60,000 nt of DNA. Origin: Bolinopsis microptera (taxonomy: Eukaryota; Ctenophora; Tentaculata; Lobata; Bolinopsidae). A program made the position numbers and the translations under genes. Shown here piece after piece: positions 22,495 to 32,800 of the stretch. The notes under the pieces are model-generated. The model ran no database searches. It was not told the origin of the DNA and worked only from the letters and a program-made list of their open reading frames with translations. The DNA lies in the NCBI RefSeq assembly GCF_026151205.1, contig NC_087079.1, positions 17,914,945 through 17,974,944 of the forward strand, given 5' to 3'. Every line of letters begins with the position of its first letter. The stretch's first letter is position 1.

Positions 22495-24085
22495 AGACAT
22501 TCAGTGAAACAGTAAAACACGAAATTCACATTAAGCTATCGATTGTGTAATCTTTACATGTCTCATTCTGAAAGCAAGTTTATTAAAATAAGTAAGTAGT
22601 AGTAAAGTAAATTAAAAACATGACAAAAATAGATCAATACTGAGATGGGAAATTTGTGAGTAAGTCTCATTCAATCATAAGATATAAACAAAAGATGCAG
22701 AGGTGAAAGTAAACATCGAAATGCAAGTGTCTGTGGAAAGATTAATATTAAAGCATATCATATAAAGGTCAATTTTTTATTTCATTAAGAGCACTACGTT
22801 TATTAAGTCCTCCAAAATCACTGAGGGTCATAAGCTGGTTTTGCCAAAATGATTCTCTTTCTTTAGCAACCCTACTTCTATCTTCTAAGGTTAAACATTT
22901 TATAAAATCTAGCTTTTCAAAAATAATAACCTCTATCTGATCGGATAACTCATTGTCAAACGTTTTTAAGGGCTCTTTGGTAAGATTATGGAACTGGTTA
23001 TCGTTAAAATGACAAGAAATTTCACAACTCCTAACCGCTTTCCTAATATGTGATTTGTGGTTCTGCCATCTGGTCTTAAAATTGTTAACTGTGCTTCCTA
23101 CTGAAGCACGTCTGCAGACTTTATCCCTTACTAGATAGCACACCCCTACTGTGTTGCAGTCTAGTTGTCCAATGATGTTAACAGTGTACCCCGAGTGGTA
23201 GCTCTGAGCTGTTTTTGATTCACAAATATACATTCTACAGGCTTTACATCTGGAGTTACAATGATAACATCCCCCCTCTTCTATACTAGTAGGCAGAGCC
23301 ACATTTTCAGTGTTAGAGTTTAAAGCTATAACATTACTATCTTCATGATACTTACGATCTTCTGAAAGTTTACTCGGAACTAAAGTTTCTTTGATCGTTT
23401 TATTACCACGATATGAAACAAATACTTTACTAGGCTGGATCACAGACTTTAAAAGGGGGTCTAGGCCAAGGATAAATTTATTCTTGTTAACTATTTTACC
23501 AATTGGAGGTAAGTTAGGGTCAAAATCACAAACTAAAGGAAAACATCTTTCACTCTTCTTACTATTAGAGCTTGTAAGGTTTTTTGAAATCAGATCATCC
23601 CGTTTAAGTAACTCAACTTTCTCAAAGGATTTATGGATAAGATCTTTATTGTAATTCCTATCTTCTAGATATTCACTAAATTCAATTTTACATTTCAAAT
23701 ACTCTTCTTCCTCTGAACAGTTTTTGAACACTCGATGTGCTACTCCATATGGAATATTCTCTGCTATGTGTGTAGGGTGGCAGGATTGTGGGAGTAAATA
23801 GCTATGGGCATCACTAGGTTTGCAGTACGTCCTAGTTTCTAGCTTGCAATTTTTCGAGTAAATAAACAGGTCTAGAAATTCAGTCCCCTCTGTAGAAGGT
23901 GTCGACATTGTAAACTTGAGGTTTGGATGGTATTGATTGAGCCAAAGTAGGAACTGGTCTAGCTTCTCCAGTGACTCAGTCCAGGTGATGTATATGTCGT
24001 CACGGTATCTGCCATAGAACTCAGGGGTTGTGATTTCTTGGCTCTCCACGATCTTACTGTCCAAGGGGCTGAGAGCTGAGTCTGC
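22492..24085 (-). mobile_element. 5'-truncated Penelope-like element inserted in a (TA)n tract
   Basis: Contains the end of a Penelope-type reverse transcriptase and a GIY-YIG nuclease. It is flanked on both sides by TA repeats that interrupt one MITE copy. The stretch 22492-22768 is 3' untranslated sequence. Confidence 0.85.
22769..24064 (-). pseudogene. Penelope-like reverse transcriptase (C-terminal part) with GIY-YIG endonuclease
   Basis: An intact frame of 431 codons. Residues 16-27 hold the catalytic motif FYGRYRDDIYIT, and residues 45-70 (HPNLKFT and FLDLFIY) match the following Penelope motif. A Cys-rich linker CYHCNSRCKAC lies at 266-276. The GIY-YIG nuclease spans about 305-415: GVCYLV at 307-312, SVGST at 321-325 where the family usually has YVGST, RWQNHKSH at 332-339, and a late Glu in KERESFWQNQL at 401-411. 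The first two-thirds of the reverse transcriptase are missing, so this is a truncated copy, although its frame is undamaged. Confidence 0.9.
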
Positions 24086-24104
24086 ATATATATATATATA
24101 TATA

Positions 24105-24245
24105 TCATAAGAAGTAATTTAATTTGGAATCAGCGTCCGAAAATAAATTTATTGAAATTGGTCTCAATTGTCGGGGACCCTTTTAGAAAAATCTCGAAGA
24201 TCGACTGTAAAGTGATTTAGCACGCGCACGCTCGGCAAAGCCCAG
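24105..24245 (+). mobile_element. Telomere-motif MITE, copy 3 (right part)
   Basis: Continues the copy cut at 22423: TTTGGAATCAGCGTCCGAAA and CTCGAAGATCGACTGTAAAG, ending near AGCACGC...CTCGG. A directly repeated block (24105-24450) recurs at 26165-26640. Confidence 0.7.
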
Positions 24246-24334
24246 TAGCGCATTTTGCCGATCTAACGGTTGCGAGAAGCATAATTGAGTGCGCGGCGCG
24301 GCCCAGTAACGCATCTCGCTACAAACGCTTCGCG

Positions 24335-24450
24335 TGCACGAGACACAGGGAGACTAAAATGCAAAGAAACTACTGGCACTGCTAACTGCTGCTCACTGCT
24401 GCTAACTGCAGCAGTTAGTTTTTTTGCACTTTAGTCTAGTCTCCCTGTGG
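24335..24450. repeat. Hairpin MITE with internal GCTGCTAACT repeats
   Basis: ACACAGGGAGACTAAA is matched in inverse by TTTAGTCTAGTCTCCCTGTG around short GCTAACTGCTGCTCACT repeats. The same structure, with more internal repeats, lies at 26497-26640. Confidence 0.7.
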
Positions 24451-24971
24451 TCGTGGAGGGCTCTTACTAAATCGCTCGCCCAAAAATTTCACGTGACTTT
24501 GGTTTTTTTGGTTTTGCAGCCGTACAAAACGGTTTTACATAAACCCTACTCCCAACCCTAACCCTAACCATAACCCCGAAGCTATCCATAATCTTAATTG
24601 ACGATGTCAATTCATGGCAGCTCGGCGCGGCACAGTAGCGCATCTCGCCGATCTAGCCGAGAAGCCTCATTGAGTGCGCGGCGCGGCACAGTAACGCATC
24701 GCGCTACAATCCATAATCTTAACCACAACCCTAACCCTAACCCGAACCCTGAATAATCGAATTCACGTTTTACTAGCCTGTCACGTGACCAAAACGGTTT
24801 TTTGCCCATAACTCTCCAGAGAAGCATTTTAACCCTATATACGTCATGGGGGGTGATTCGGAATCAGCGTCCAAAAATACACCGATCTAGATCACCTTCA
24901 TGCCTAAAGGGCCTTTTCACAAGAATTTTCTCAAAATTTGGGCGAGCGATTTAGTAGGAGCGGTCGTGGAG
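24450..24971. mobile_element. MITE with telomere-like motifs, 9-bp duplication
   Basis: Body 24459-24962 (504 bp). The ends are GGCTCTTACTAAATCGCTCG and the inverted CGCTCCTACTAAATCGCTCG. They are flanked by GTCGTGGAG on both sides (24450-24458, 24963-24971). The sequence at 26636-26650 (GGTCGTGGAGAGGTATAC) is the matching empty site. The interior holds CCCTAACCC motifs and GCGCGGCGCGGC words. It is related to, but distinct from, the other telomere-motif MITEs. Confidence 0.8.
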
Positions 24972-25317
24972 AGGTATACAACGTGCAATAGCAAATCAAT
25001 GGCATCCCTGGTAACCTCTTCTTTAAGGGTTTTTTAAAAATTTTTTAAAATTTTTTAGAGAGGCTGGGCCAAGATAGCCCACGAGAGGATAGCATTGAGA
25101 TGCTCTGCCTACCTCTGGGGTGTGGCAACCCTGGGGAAGGTTGCCGGTGAAATCAGAGTGAATGGTGGAGGATGGTGTAAGAAGTGATATGAGTCAAAAT
25201 GATACGCTTAAATGCCAGCTGGAGCTGGGCCTGGGTTTGGAAAAGTAAAACGAGACGAGACAGCATATGAAATAATACTTTAAGTCACCCCGGTCTGATC
25301 CAGCTCTTCCGGCACAA

Positions 25318-25506
25318 TTAAGCGTTTGGTGCGGTTTGCGAAATTGACAATTGTGGTGATGTGTTGGTTGTCGAATATGTCATTGACAGAGAGGTAGTAG
25401 TCCTGGAAATTAAATATTGACCTCTAATTTGGGCAATAGCCGGACACTGTCCAAGGAAGTGTGAGACAGTTTCCTCTCCGTCGCCGCACATAGAGACATA
25501 GGACAA
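25318..25506 (-). pseudogene. LINE C-terminal zinc-knuckle tail, frameshifted from the RNase H part
   Basis: CGDGEETVSHFLGQCP fits the C..E..H....C pattern found after RNase H in I/Jockey-type LINEs. It lies in a different frame from the RNase H block just upstream on this strand. Confidence 0.65.
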
Positions 25507-25591
25507 GCACTGGTGTTAGATTTGCAAATGGTGATTGGTGTGAAGGTGTTTGTTCAAGCTGCAGTGACCCGTGATGAGGTGAACTGCAGTT

Positions 25592-26143
25592 CTATAATCT
25601 TGTCTGTTGTTGCTGAGTGTAGTGGTTGAGGTTTTTGATGATTTTGGCGTGCTTGTGGCCGAGTGTCAGTTTGGTGTGTCTGGGACCGTCAGTTAACCAA
25701 GTTTCCTGATTCAGTCTGTTGACTTTGTTGTCGATTTGACGCTTGATGTAGAATTGTGGAATTGGACACTTCAAAGTGGATTCACTGATTGTACCAAGCT
25801 TGGCCAGCTCATTTGCTTTTTCGTTCCCCCACAATCCGATGTGTGCTGCAATCCATCGTATCTCTAGCGTGTTGTTGGATCCGAGTGCATTAAGAGAGTC
25901 GTAACAGTCTCTTGTAGTTCTACTCCGCGTTGAAAGCGCAGAGATAGCTTGTATAGATGAGAGACTGTCAGACCATATGATGATATGCGTGTTAGCATAG
26001 GTAGAGAGATATTTGCAAGCTTCAATGATGGCGGTGAGCTCTGTTTGGTAAACAGTGCAATAATCAGGGAGCTTGAATGATCTTTCTTCAAGGTTGGTGT
26101 TATTGTTGTCAGTTGTGATGATATAGCCAGCCCCGCATCCTGA
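25592..26143 (-). pseudogene. RNase H domain of a non-LTR retrotransposon
   Basis: About 184 codons open in one frame. They begin DSGCGAGYI (first catalytic Asp), then TELTAIIEA (catalytic Glu), IIWSDSLSS (second Asp) and AAHIGLWGNEKANELAKLG (the His-Gly-Asn-Glu block). The last acidic residue, usually Asp in GNExAD, is Asn here, which would impair activity. The frame ends at 25592. The tail with the usual Cys/His knuckle (CGDGEETVSHFLGQC) is in another frame at 25318-25506, so the copy is broken. No reverse transcriptase is left. Confidence 0.85.
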
Positions 26144-26145
26144 GT

Positions 26146-26300
26146 CTGGGGAGCATTTTAACCCTATATATCATAAAAAGTAATTTAATTTGGAATCAGC
26201 GTCCGAAAATAAATTGATTGAAGTTGGTCTCAATTGTCGGGGACCCTTTTAGAAAAATCTCGAAGATCGACTGTAAAGTGATCTAGCACGCTCGGCAAAA
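26146..26300 (+). mobile_element. Telomere-motif MITE, partial copy
   Basis: Starts within the GGGGAGCATTTTAACCCTAT segment and runs to the CTCGAAGATCGACTGTAAAG end, closely matching 24105-24245. The preceding half is cut off by the LINE fragment. Confidence 0.65.
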
Positions 26301-26355
26301 CCCAGTATCTCATTTTGCCGATCTAACGGTTGTGAGAAGCATAATTGAGTGCGCG

Positions 26356-26454
26356 GCGCGGCCTTACCTGGGGACCTCAGGCTATTATGTTCATAAACAT
26401 AAAATAGAGATTCGGCGGAATGACAGGCTGAGCGCGGCTTAGTAAGGCGCGGCC
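26356..26454. mobile_element. 83-bp micro-MITE with 8-bp duplication
   Basis: The insert 26364-26446 is flanked by GCGCGGCC on both sides (26356-26363, 26447-26454). The otherwise identical sequence at 24291-24310 lacks it and is the empty site. A related copy in inverse orientation lies at 22021-22100 within another MITE. Short terminal inversion (TTAC...GTAAG). Confidence 0.75.
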
Positions 26455-26496
26455 CAGTAACGCATCTCGCTACAATTAACGCTTCGCGTGCACGAG

Positions 26497-26640
26497 ACAC
26501 AGGGTGACTAAAGTGTAAAGAAACTACTGGCACTGCTAACTGCTGCTCACTGCTGCTAACTGCTGCTCACTGCTTCACTGCTGCTAACTGCAGCAGTTAG
26601 CAGAAGTTTCTTTGCACTTTAGTCTAGTCTCCCTGTGGTC
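26497..26640. repeat. Hairpin MITE, second copy
   Basis: Same structure as 24335-24450, with extra GCTGCTCACTGCT units between arms that pair ACACAGGG with CCCTGTG. Confidence 0.65.
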
Positions 26641-26710
26641 GTGGAGAGGTATACAACGTGCAGTAGCAAATCAATGGCATCCCTGGTAACCTCTTCTTTA
26701 AGGGCTGCCA

Positions 26711-28094
26711 CACCCTAAAGGTAGCAAAGCATTTATATGCTATCCTTTCGTGGGGCAAATCTTCTAGGTGATACAACCACAAAACTTTAAATGCGAGATA
26801 CCACTTCGTTTACTAAGTTCCGTCAATCTAATTTTCACGCAAAATTAATCATTTTATTTAACCTCCAAAAAGGATAGTATTACTATTAGTTTAAGTCTAA
26901 ACGCTCGGTAAATCGAAACCTGGTAAAGGGCCATCTACTTAGGACGTCCGGCAAATAGGGAGGGGGTTGGTTTTGGAATTACGGACACAACCGGACAGAG
27001 GGAGGGGGTGGTATGAAAATTTGCGATTTTGGCGGACGTCATAAGTAGATAGCTCCTAAATCGAAGGTGTAACATATTTATTGTGCTTCAATTATCAGTA
27101 ACTGTTCAATAAATATAATATAGAGCGATTCTTTTAATCGTGAGTTATTAATATGATACTTCCTACAGCTCTAGTTAATATTAATAAGAATGCTCGTGAT
27201 CAAGTCAATAAAGTCCACTAAATCTGCCAGAAAATCACCTTTTTCTAAACGCAAACATTTTAGTAAATTTCTACTGAATTTCCCTCCACATACACTTTGG
27301 GATCAGATTAACAACTTTTCGTGACATCTATATTAGAATAAATGCGATCAGCTGAGAATAAGTGGCATGGTAGGTGTAATAGTTAACTTTATCTGCTCTC
27401 CTTATCACCCCGTAAAGAGATGACATTGCTCGGTATGATAAAACATTGTAGTGAGTAGATAATAATGAAGGAATAGCACGATCGGTTGTTGGTATTGGGT
27501 ATGCGAACCACCTCATCTGCTGACTGCTGATACTAATAACTGTTCAGTAGGATCTAGAAAAGTTAGAATAGATGAGGAGGAAAAGAATTCGATAATATAG
27601 AAATCAGAGTGTCTGGATACTGTTTTATATCTATATTTCTTACTTATTATATTTATCATTATTTATTGTTTTTATTATTATTAGACCTGGATATGCAGAC
27701 AGATATATGTTTAGGGCGACCCTGAAGACGAAGCTTTTCCGGGTTCTGAATATGTTGATAGAATAAGACGTGCCAATTTAGACGAAAAAACATTGTCGAA
27801 CAAAATTGTTGAATTAAACGAAATATTTAGTTTTTCTTTATGGAATTTCACTGGATAAAACAGCTTTACCGTTACTCAGCAGGGAAGCATTATTTTCCAC
27901 ATTATTTTGGTGATTCTGTATTGGCGTCCAAAGTTACAAAGATTCAGGTTGTTTTCAACTGCTGGAAGTACTTTTAGAAACATTTTGATCGATGAAGCAC
28001 GCTCGCACAGGGACAAATTAAACACACTTATTAAAACATTCCAGGTTAATAATACTTTATAATAAGGAATATATGAAAGGAATACAATTGTTAA
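26711..28094. other. No gene seen; one dispersed repeat
   Basis: Apart from the repeat at 27600-27790 I see nothing recognisable. A pair of related GGGAGGGGGTTGG / GGGAGGGGGTGG segments near 26956 and 27000 suggests a small palindromic repeat (CTACTTAGGACGTCCG against CGGACGTCATAAGTAG). Confidence 0.45.
27605..27790 (+). repeat. Dispersed repeat shared with 58595-59035
   Basis: ATCAGAGTGTCTGGATACTG is followed by an AT-rich stretch and AGACAGATATATGTTTAGGG. The same order is found at 58602 onward, where it is interrupted by two inserts. Confidence 0.7.
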
Positions 28095-29166
28095 GGGGGG
28101 GGGGGGGACCGGTGACCGAACTTTTGAGGGGGTCCCGGACCCCAACCGCCAAACGGGGCCCGCGGGGTAGCCACGCCCATATTTGATCCAAATTAGGCCC
28201 AATTTAGCCAAATACCCTAAACATACCCAAAACCCAGATTTTAGGTGCTCTACTTGTAGCTAGTGGTCCCCTGAACTCGCAAATGAATTTTCATCAAGAT
28301 TGGACAAAAAATGACTGAGTTATGCGCCAAAAACCATATGACCATATTTGGGCATACGCACCATATTTGATCGATTTTGGCCCATAAATTGGTCAAATAT
28401 CAATATTTTTGAATGAAACCAACTTTATATGGAAAGTTAGCCTATACTACACATTATCTATGATTATCAGCTCAGTATAATCTTCCTAACTGTGGATTCT
28501 GTGTTCAGATAATTGCAAAAAATGAACAAAATTGCCCATATCTCAGTTCGCGATATTTGCAAAACTGACTTCGCTCAAAACAATAGAACTCAATAGGGTT
28601 TCAATATTTTTACATGAAATTTTCAGAATCAACGTAGAATCGCATTTCGACCTTAAGTTTTGGGACAGAATTTTGAGTTAGGCCTTTAAAAAATTTGGCG
28701 GCCAAATTCCAAAATTTGCAATGCGAAATTCAGAATTTCATAGATAATGTGTAGTATAGGCTTACCTTCTATATAAAGTTGGTTTCATTCAAAAATATTG
28801 ATATTTGACCAATTTATGGGCCAAAATCGATAAAATTTGGTGCGTATGCCCAAATATGGTCATATGGTTTTTGGCTCATAACTCAGTAATTTTTTGTCCA
28901 ATCTTGATGAAAATTCATATACGAGTTCAAGGGACCACTAGCTACAAGCAAAGCACCTAAAATCTGGGTTTTGGGCATGTTTAGGGTATTTGGATAAATT
29001 GGGCCTAATTTGGACCAAATATGGGCGTGGCTACCCCGCGGGCCCCGTTTGGCGGTTGGGGTCCGGGACCCCCTCAAAAGTTCGGTCACCGGTCCTAGTT
29101 TGTTGGTCAACTGCTATCTCGAAACCAAGTTTCACAAAAAAAATCAGGGTGAACCCCCCCCCCCCC
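28095..29166. mobile_element. Foldback element with G13 / C13 outer tracts
   Basis: Inverted arms at 28108-28466 and 28737-29093, about 360 bp each. They begin ACCGGTGACCGAACTTTTGA and contain CAAACGGGGCCCGCGGGGTA. The left arm abuts a run of 13 G. A run of 13 C lies 60 bp beyond the right arm (29154-29166). The central 270 bp is unique. No transposase and no clear target duplication were found. Confidence 0.75.
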
Positions 29167-29289
29167 AGAATTACAATATTTAATGTCCATAATAAGGCCA
29201 CCAAACATATCAGAATTAAAAAGGATTGATACGTATCACATTACACATCTTACAGGAGCCACCGATAGTTATGACGATAATAATAATAT

Positions 29290-29375
29290 CTTCGCTTCTT
29301 CGGGCCGCGAATTCCCTCCAGCAAGCTGTCGGAAATTGTCCCGCGTAGCCCGAAGAAGCGAAGGTATTATTGTAT
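29290..29375. mobile_element. Small hairpin MITE
   Basis: AATATCTTCGCTTCTTCGGG pairs with the inverted CCCGAAGAAGCGAAGGTATT around a 40-bp loop. ATAATA-rich sequence lies on both sides. Confidence 0.6.
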
Positions 29376-29736
29376 TGTATCAGCTAACTGAACATAAGCT
29401 CAATGAGCAGTTCAATCTTCATGTTCAGTTAATTAGTATAACCAGTAATATGATAAAAGTAAAAAAACTAGTAAAATCTACTTAGTTACAGAAAATATTT
29501 TGTCAAGAACACCATCATGTGTTTCATACAATTTTAAATTTCATAATTTGCGAAGTATAATTTCAATAATGCTCAAAAGTTCAAAATATTCGAATCAGAG
29601 TGTCTTCATAATTATACTAATCTAATTAGCTAAAAAGAAATAAATATATAATAGGTCATTTCTCATGTCGAGAATAACTATAAGCTATCTATAGCTATAG
29701 TGTTAGTTCAAAACTAACCGCAATTTAACTTCTTTT

Positions 29737-29813
29737 TTAAAAGAAGTGCAGCAGAAGAAGTACAGTCCAAATTCCGGATCCCAGTTTCGCTTTAACTCCC
29801 AAACCCGTTTCAA
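29737..29813 (-). CDS. ZP-gene exon 11: C-terminal hydrophobic tail
   Basis: 77 bases; acceptor ATATTTTTCAG. It encodes VETGLGVKAKLGSGIWTVLL and ends LLHFF, then TAA. The roughly 12-residue hydrophobic run is short for a transmembrane helix, so a GPI-type or marginal anchor is also possible. Confidence 0.75.
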
Positions 29814-32800
29814 CTGAAAAATATACGTTTAAGCTCTGAATCCTTTTGTGAGACACAAAATTCTATTGGATGTTATAAATAATTGTAAATGTTATTACAT
29901 TGGCCTCACGCAGCTCAAGGCCGATCCCTGAGGTATGAATTATGTAGGCATTTTTGACAATTAGTTAAATCCTGCTCGCAAATTCTGCTGGAGTCAAAGG
30001 GTTTGCAATTTCTATTTCACCTCTGGTTTCAAAGGGGCCCCCGGCTACCATTGGTCCCTGGTAGATATGGAACCGTTCGTCATTTAGTTCACTTTTTCCG
30101 TTTACGTGCCTCTTCCGTCTGCCATCTGAGCACAGATCTGTGCAGCCAAAACTGAAAGAATTAGGAAATGATTAGAAGCGGTGTAGTATAAAATGTTAAA
30201 CTTAATAGGATAATCGATGAGGAACTATAATATAATATATTATACTTTGGAGCTCGATCCTTAATTTAAATTAGTACTATTACTTACTTACTGGTAATCC
30301 ATTAAGGTGATGGATACGGGTTTTATTACGCAATTAAGGAATAAAAGTAAGTCGGAAAGGTCAGCCATTAATTGTTTTATTATTCAAATTCTAACAGAAA
30401 GTTATTGAATGTTCACAAATTTCCTAAATTATGCACTCAACCTATACAATGTTAATGTTATTGTAGGAAGCCCAAAACAGATATTAGGACAAATTACCTG
30501 CTATCCGAGACACTGCAGACTTTTACAACTGCGTGGACATAAATTTCAGTTTGGGCATCCATAAAGTTGAAAGATTTAAAAGTAAATCTTTTTACTTTGG
30601 GGTTGGAGAGAGGTTGAGAGTTGGAGTCAGTGTCGATAAAGTCGAAGGTCGAGTCCTTAATACAACTGAGGTGAATTATAATATTATAGTTGTTGAGACT
30701 TGAGATACAGCAAAACCCCGATCTACTGCGTCCCAATTTAACGCAACCCCGATTTACCGCTGCCATTTCCTTTTCCCAAAATAGGGCTTAACATGCATAA
30801 TGTAGAGAAACATAACGCCAATTTACCGTGTACCCCGATTTACCGCGGATGTATCCTTGCCCCAAATTTGCAGTAAATCAAGGTATATTATAATTAGTAT
30901 ATTTTAGGTAGAATGTAGGAGTGACGACCCGCATACAGCTATAGCTGGAGAGTCTACGCCCAAAATAAAGATGGGATCAACACTGTGTGCTGTGCTATTT
31001 GTTTTCGCTGTTTGTTCTTGGAATGTTAGGGGCTTGGGTAGTCCAGACACTGCGGTTAATGATAAAACTCGGTCTGAACGACTTTTGAAGAGGGAGTTAC
31101 TGAGTAATGACTGCAAAAGGTACGGTATGGACATTGTGGGACTACAAGAAACTAAGTGCACTAATCAGGTGGATATCATACTTCACAACAACTACAGACT
31201 GTTAATTTTTAATCAGAAAGAACAATGTCATGGGGGTATTGGATTTGTTATTAGCCCTAACCTGCAACCTTCCATCACAACTTTCAAACAGATCTCTGAT
31301 AGAGTTGGGTAAATTGATTTTTGTTTTCCTCTCAAGGGTGGTAGTAATAAGAATTTCAGAATCATCAACAGTTATGGTCTCACATCTCTTCGTGCTCAAC
31401 AACACCCTGACAAACTGTCTCAGTTCTATAGAGATTTACACAATGTATCATCTACTTCATCATACATACATGCTACATGAAGAGGTCTCCTCCTAGTCGT
31501 TGGAGTGGCCTGCATCACACACATCTCTTCTACGGCGTAACATGTTCCTCCATTCCACTCGCTTTAGAGCTAACTGTTTTACTGCGTCTCTGCTGATGTT
31601 ATCGACACCTGTAAATTCAGCCGCATCCTCGAGTACACAGGCCATCCAGCCTTTGCGGGGTCGTCCTCTCAGTCTCTTTCCATAGTTTGGTTTCCAATCC
31701 AGTAAGAAATTGGGAAACCGTGTCTCTGGCATTCTGACAACATGTCCGTACCACCTTAGTCTAGCTGCACCGATGAAAGTTTCGATAGACTTAATTCCAG
31801 CACGCCTGAGAACTTCTTCATTGGAGACATGGAAGAACCACTTTTTCTTCAAGATTCTTCTCAGGGAGGTCAGATGGAAGACCTCAAACCGTTTCATCTG
31901 CTTCTTTGTTGTGTTCCAGACTCCAGCTCCATATAACAGAATGGTAATAACAGCAGCCTTGTAGATACGGATCTTGGTGGGCGTTCTTATAGTTCGACTG
32001 TTCCATATCTTCGGATAATCTTCCAAAGCTGATGGAACGCACCATTAGCACGCTGGATCCTGATGTCAAGATCTCGGTCAATGGTACCATCCCCACTGAT
32101 GTTGGCACCAAGATAAACAAAGTTGCTGACCTGTTCAACAGGTTCTCCCTCCACTGTTAGCTTTATACTGTCTCTTTCGGTGTAAGGTCGCTGGGACGCA
32201 CACTTGCTGATCGCCATGCATTGTGTCTTTTTAGCGTTGATCTTTAACCCAGCATAAGAGGTGTAATAAGCTATAAGATCAGTGGACTCTTGCAGCCCTT
32301 CTTCAGTATTGTCCATCACTGCCAGATCATCAGCGTAGTCACTATCCATGATATACTTTTTCATCTGCACCCTTTAGTTCCTTTTGCAGTACAGCACCAT
32401 GACTGATTGCCTTGTGAACCTCAGCCAAAAAGATTCCAAAGTTCAGACAAAAATTAAATACAGGAGGGCCCTGGATATCACCCTGTCCAGTGCCTGAATT
32501 GACAGAGAACCAATCAGACATTTCCCCATTAACCCTGACAGCACTCATGGTTCCGTTGATCCTTCATCAAAATGGGAAATGTTCCACTGCGGAGATTTTA
32601 ACTCAAAGCTGGGTAAACGAACTAGGGTTGATGAACAATTAGGTCTGGAAGGTTTGATAGGTAGACATGGTATTGGGACTAGAAATGAAAATGGGGAGCA
32701 TTTGCTTGAATTTATGGTTAAAGAAGACCTAACAGCATGCAATACTTTGTTTGATCATCCAAGTAGGCACAAACTAACTTGGACTGGTGAACACAGGACT

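Larger units (their letters stand above)
25031..26145 (-). mobile_element. LINE 3' fragment with RNase H domain
   Basis: Contains the RNase H and C-terminal coding end of an I/Jockey-type LINE, its 3' UTR (about 25080-25317) and an AT-rich tail (25030-25068). It separates two directly repeated host segments (24966-25030 and 26640-26705). A 60-bp piece of its 3' UTR recurs in inverted orientation at about 26700-26762. Confidence 0.75.
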
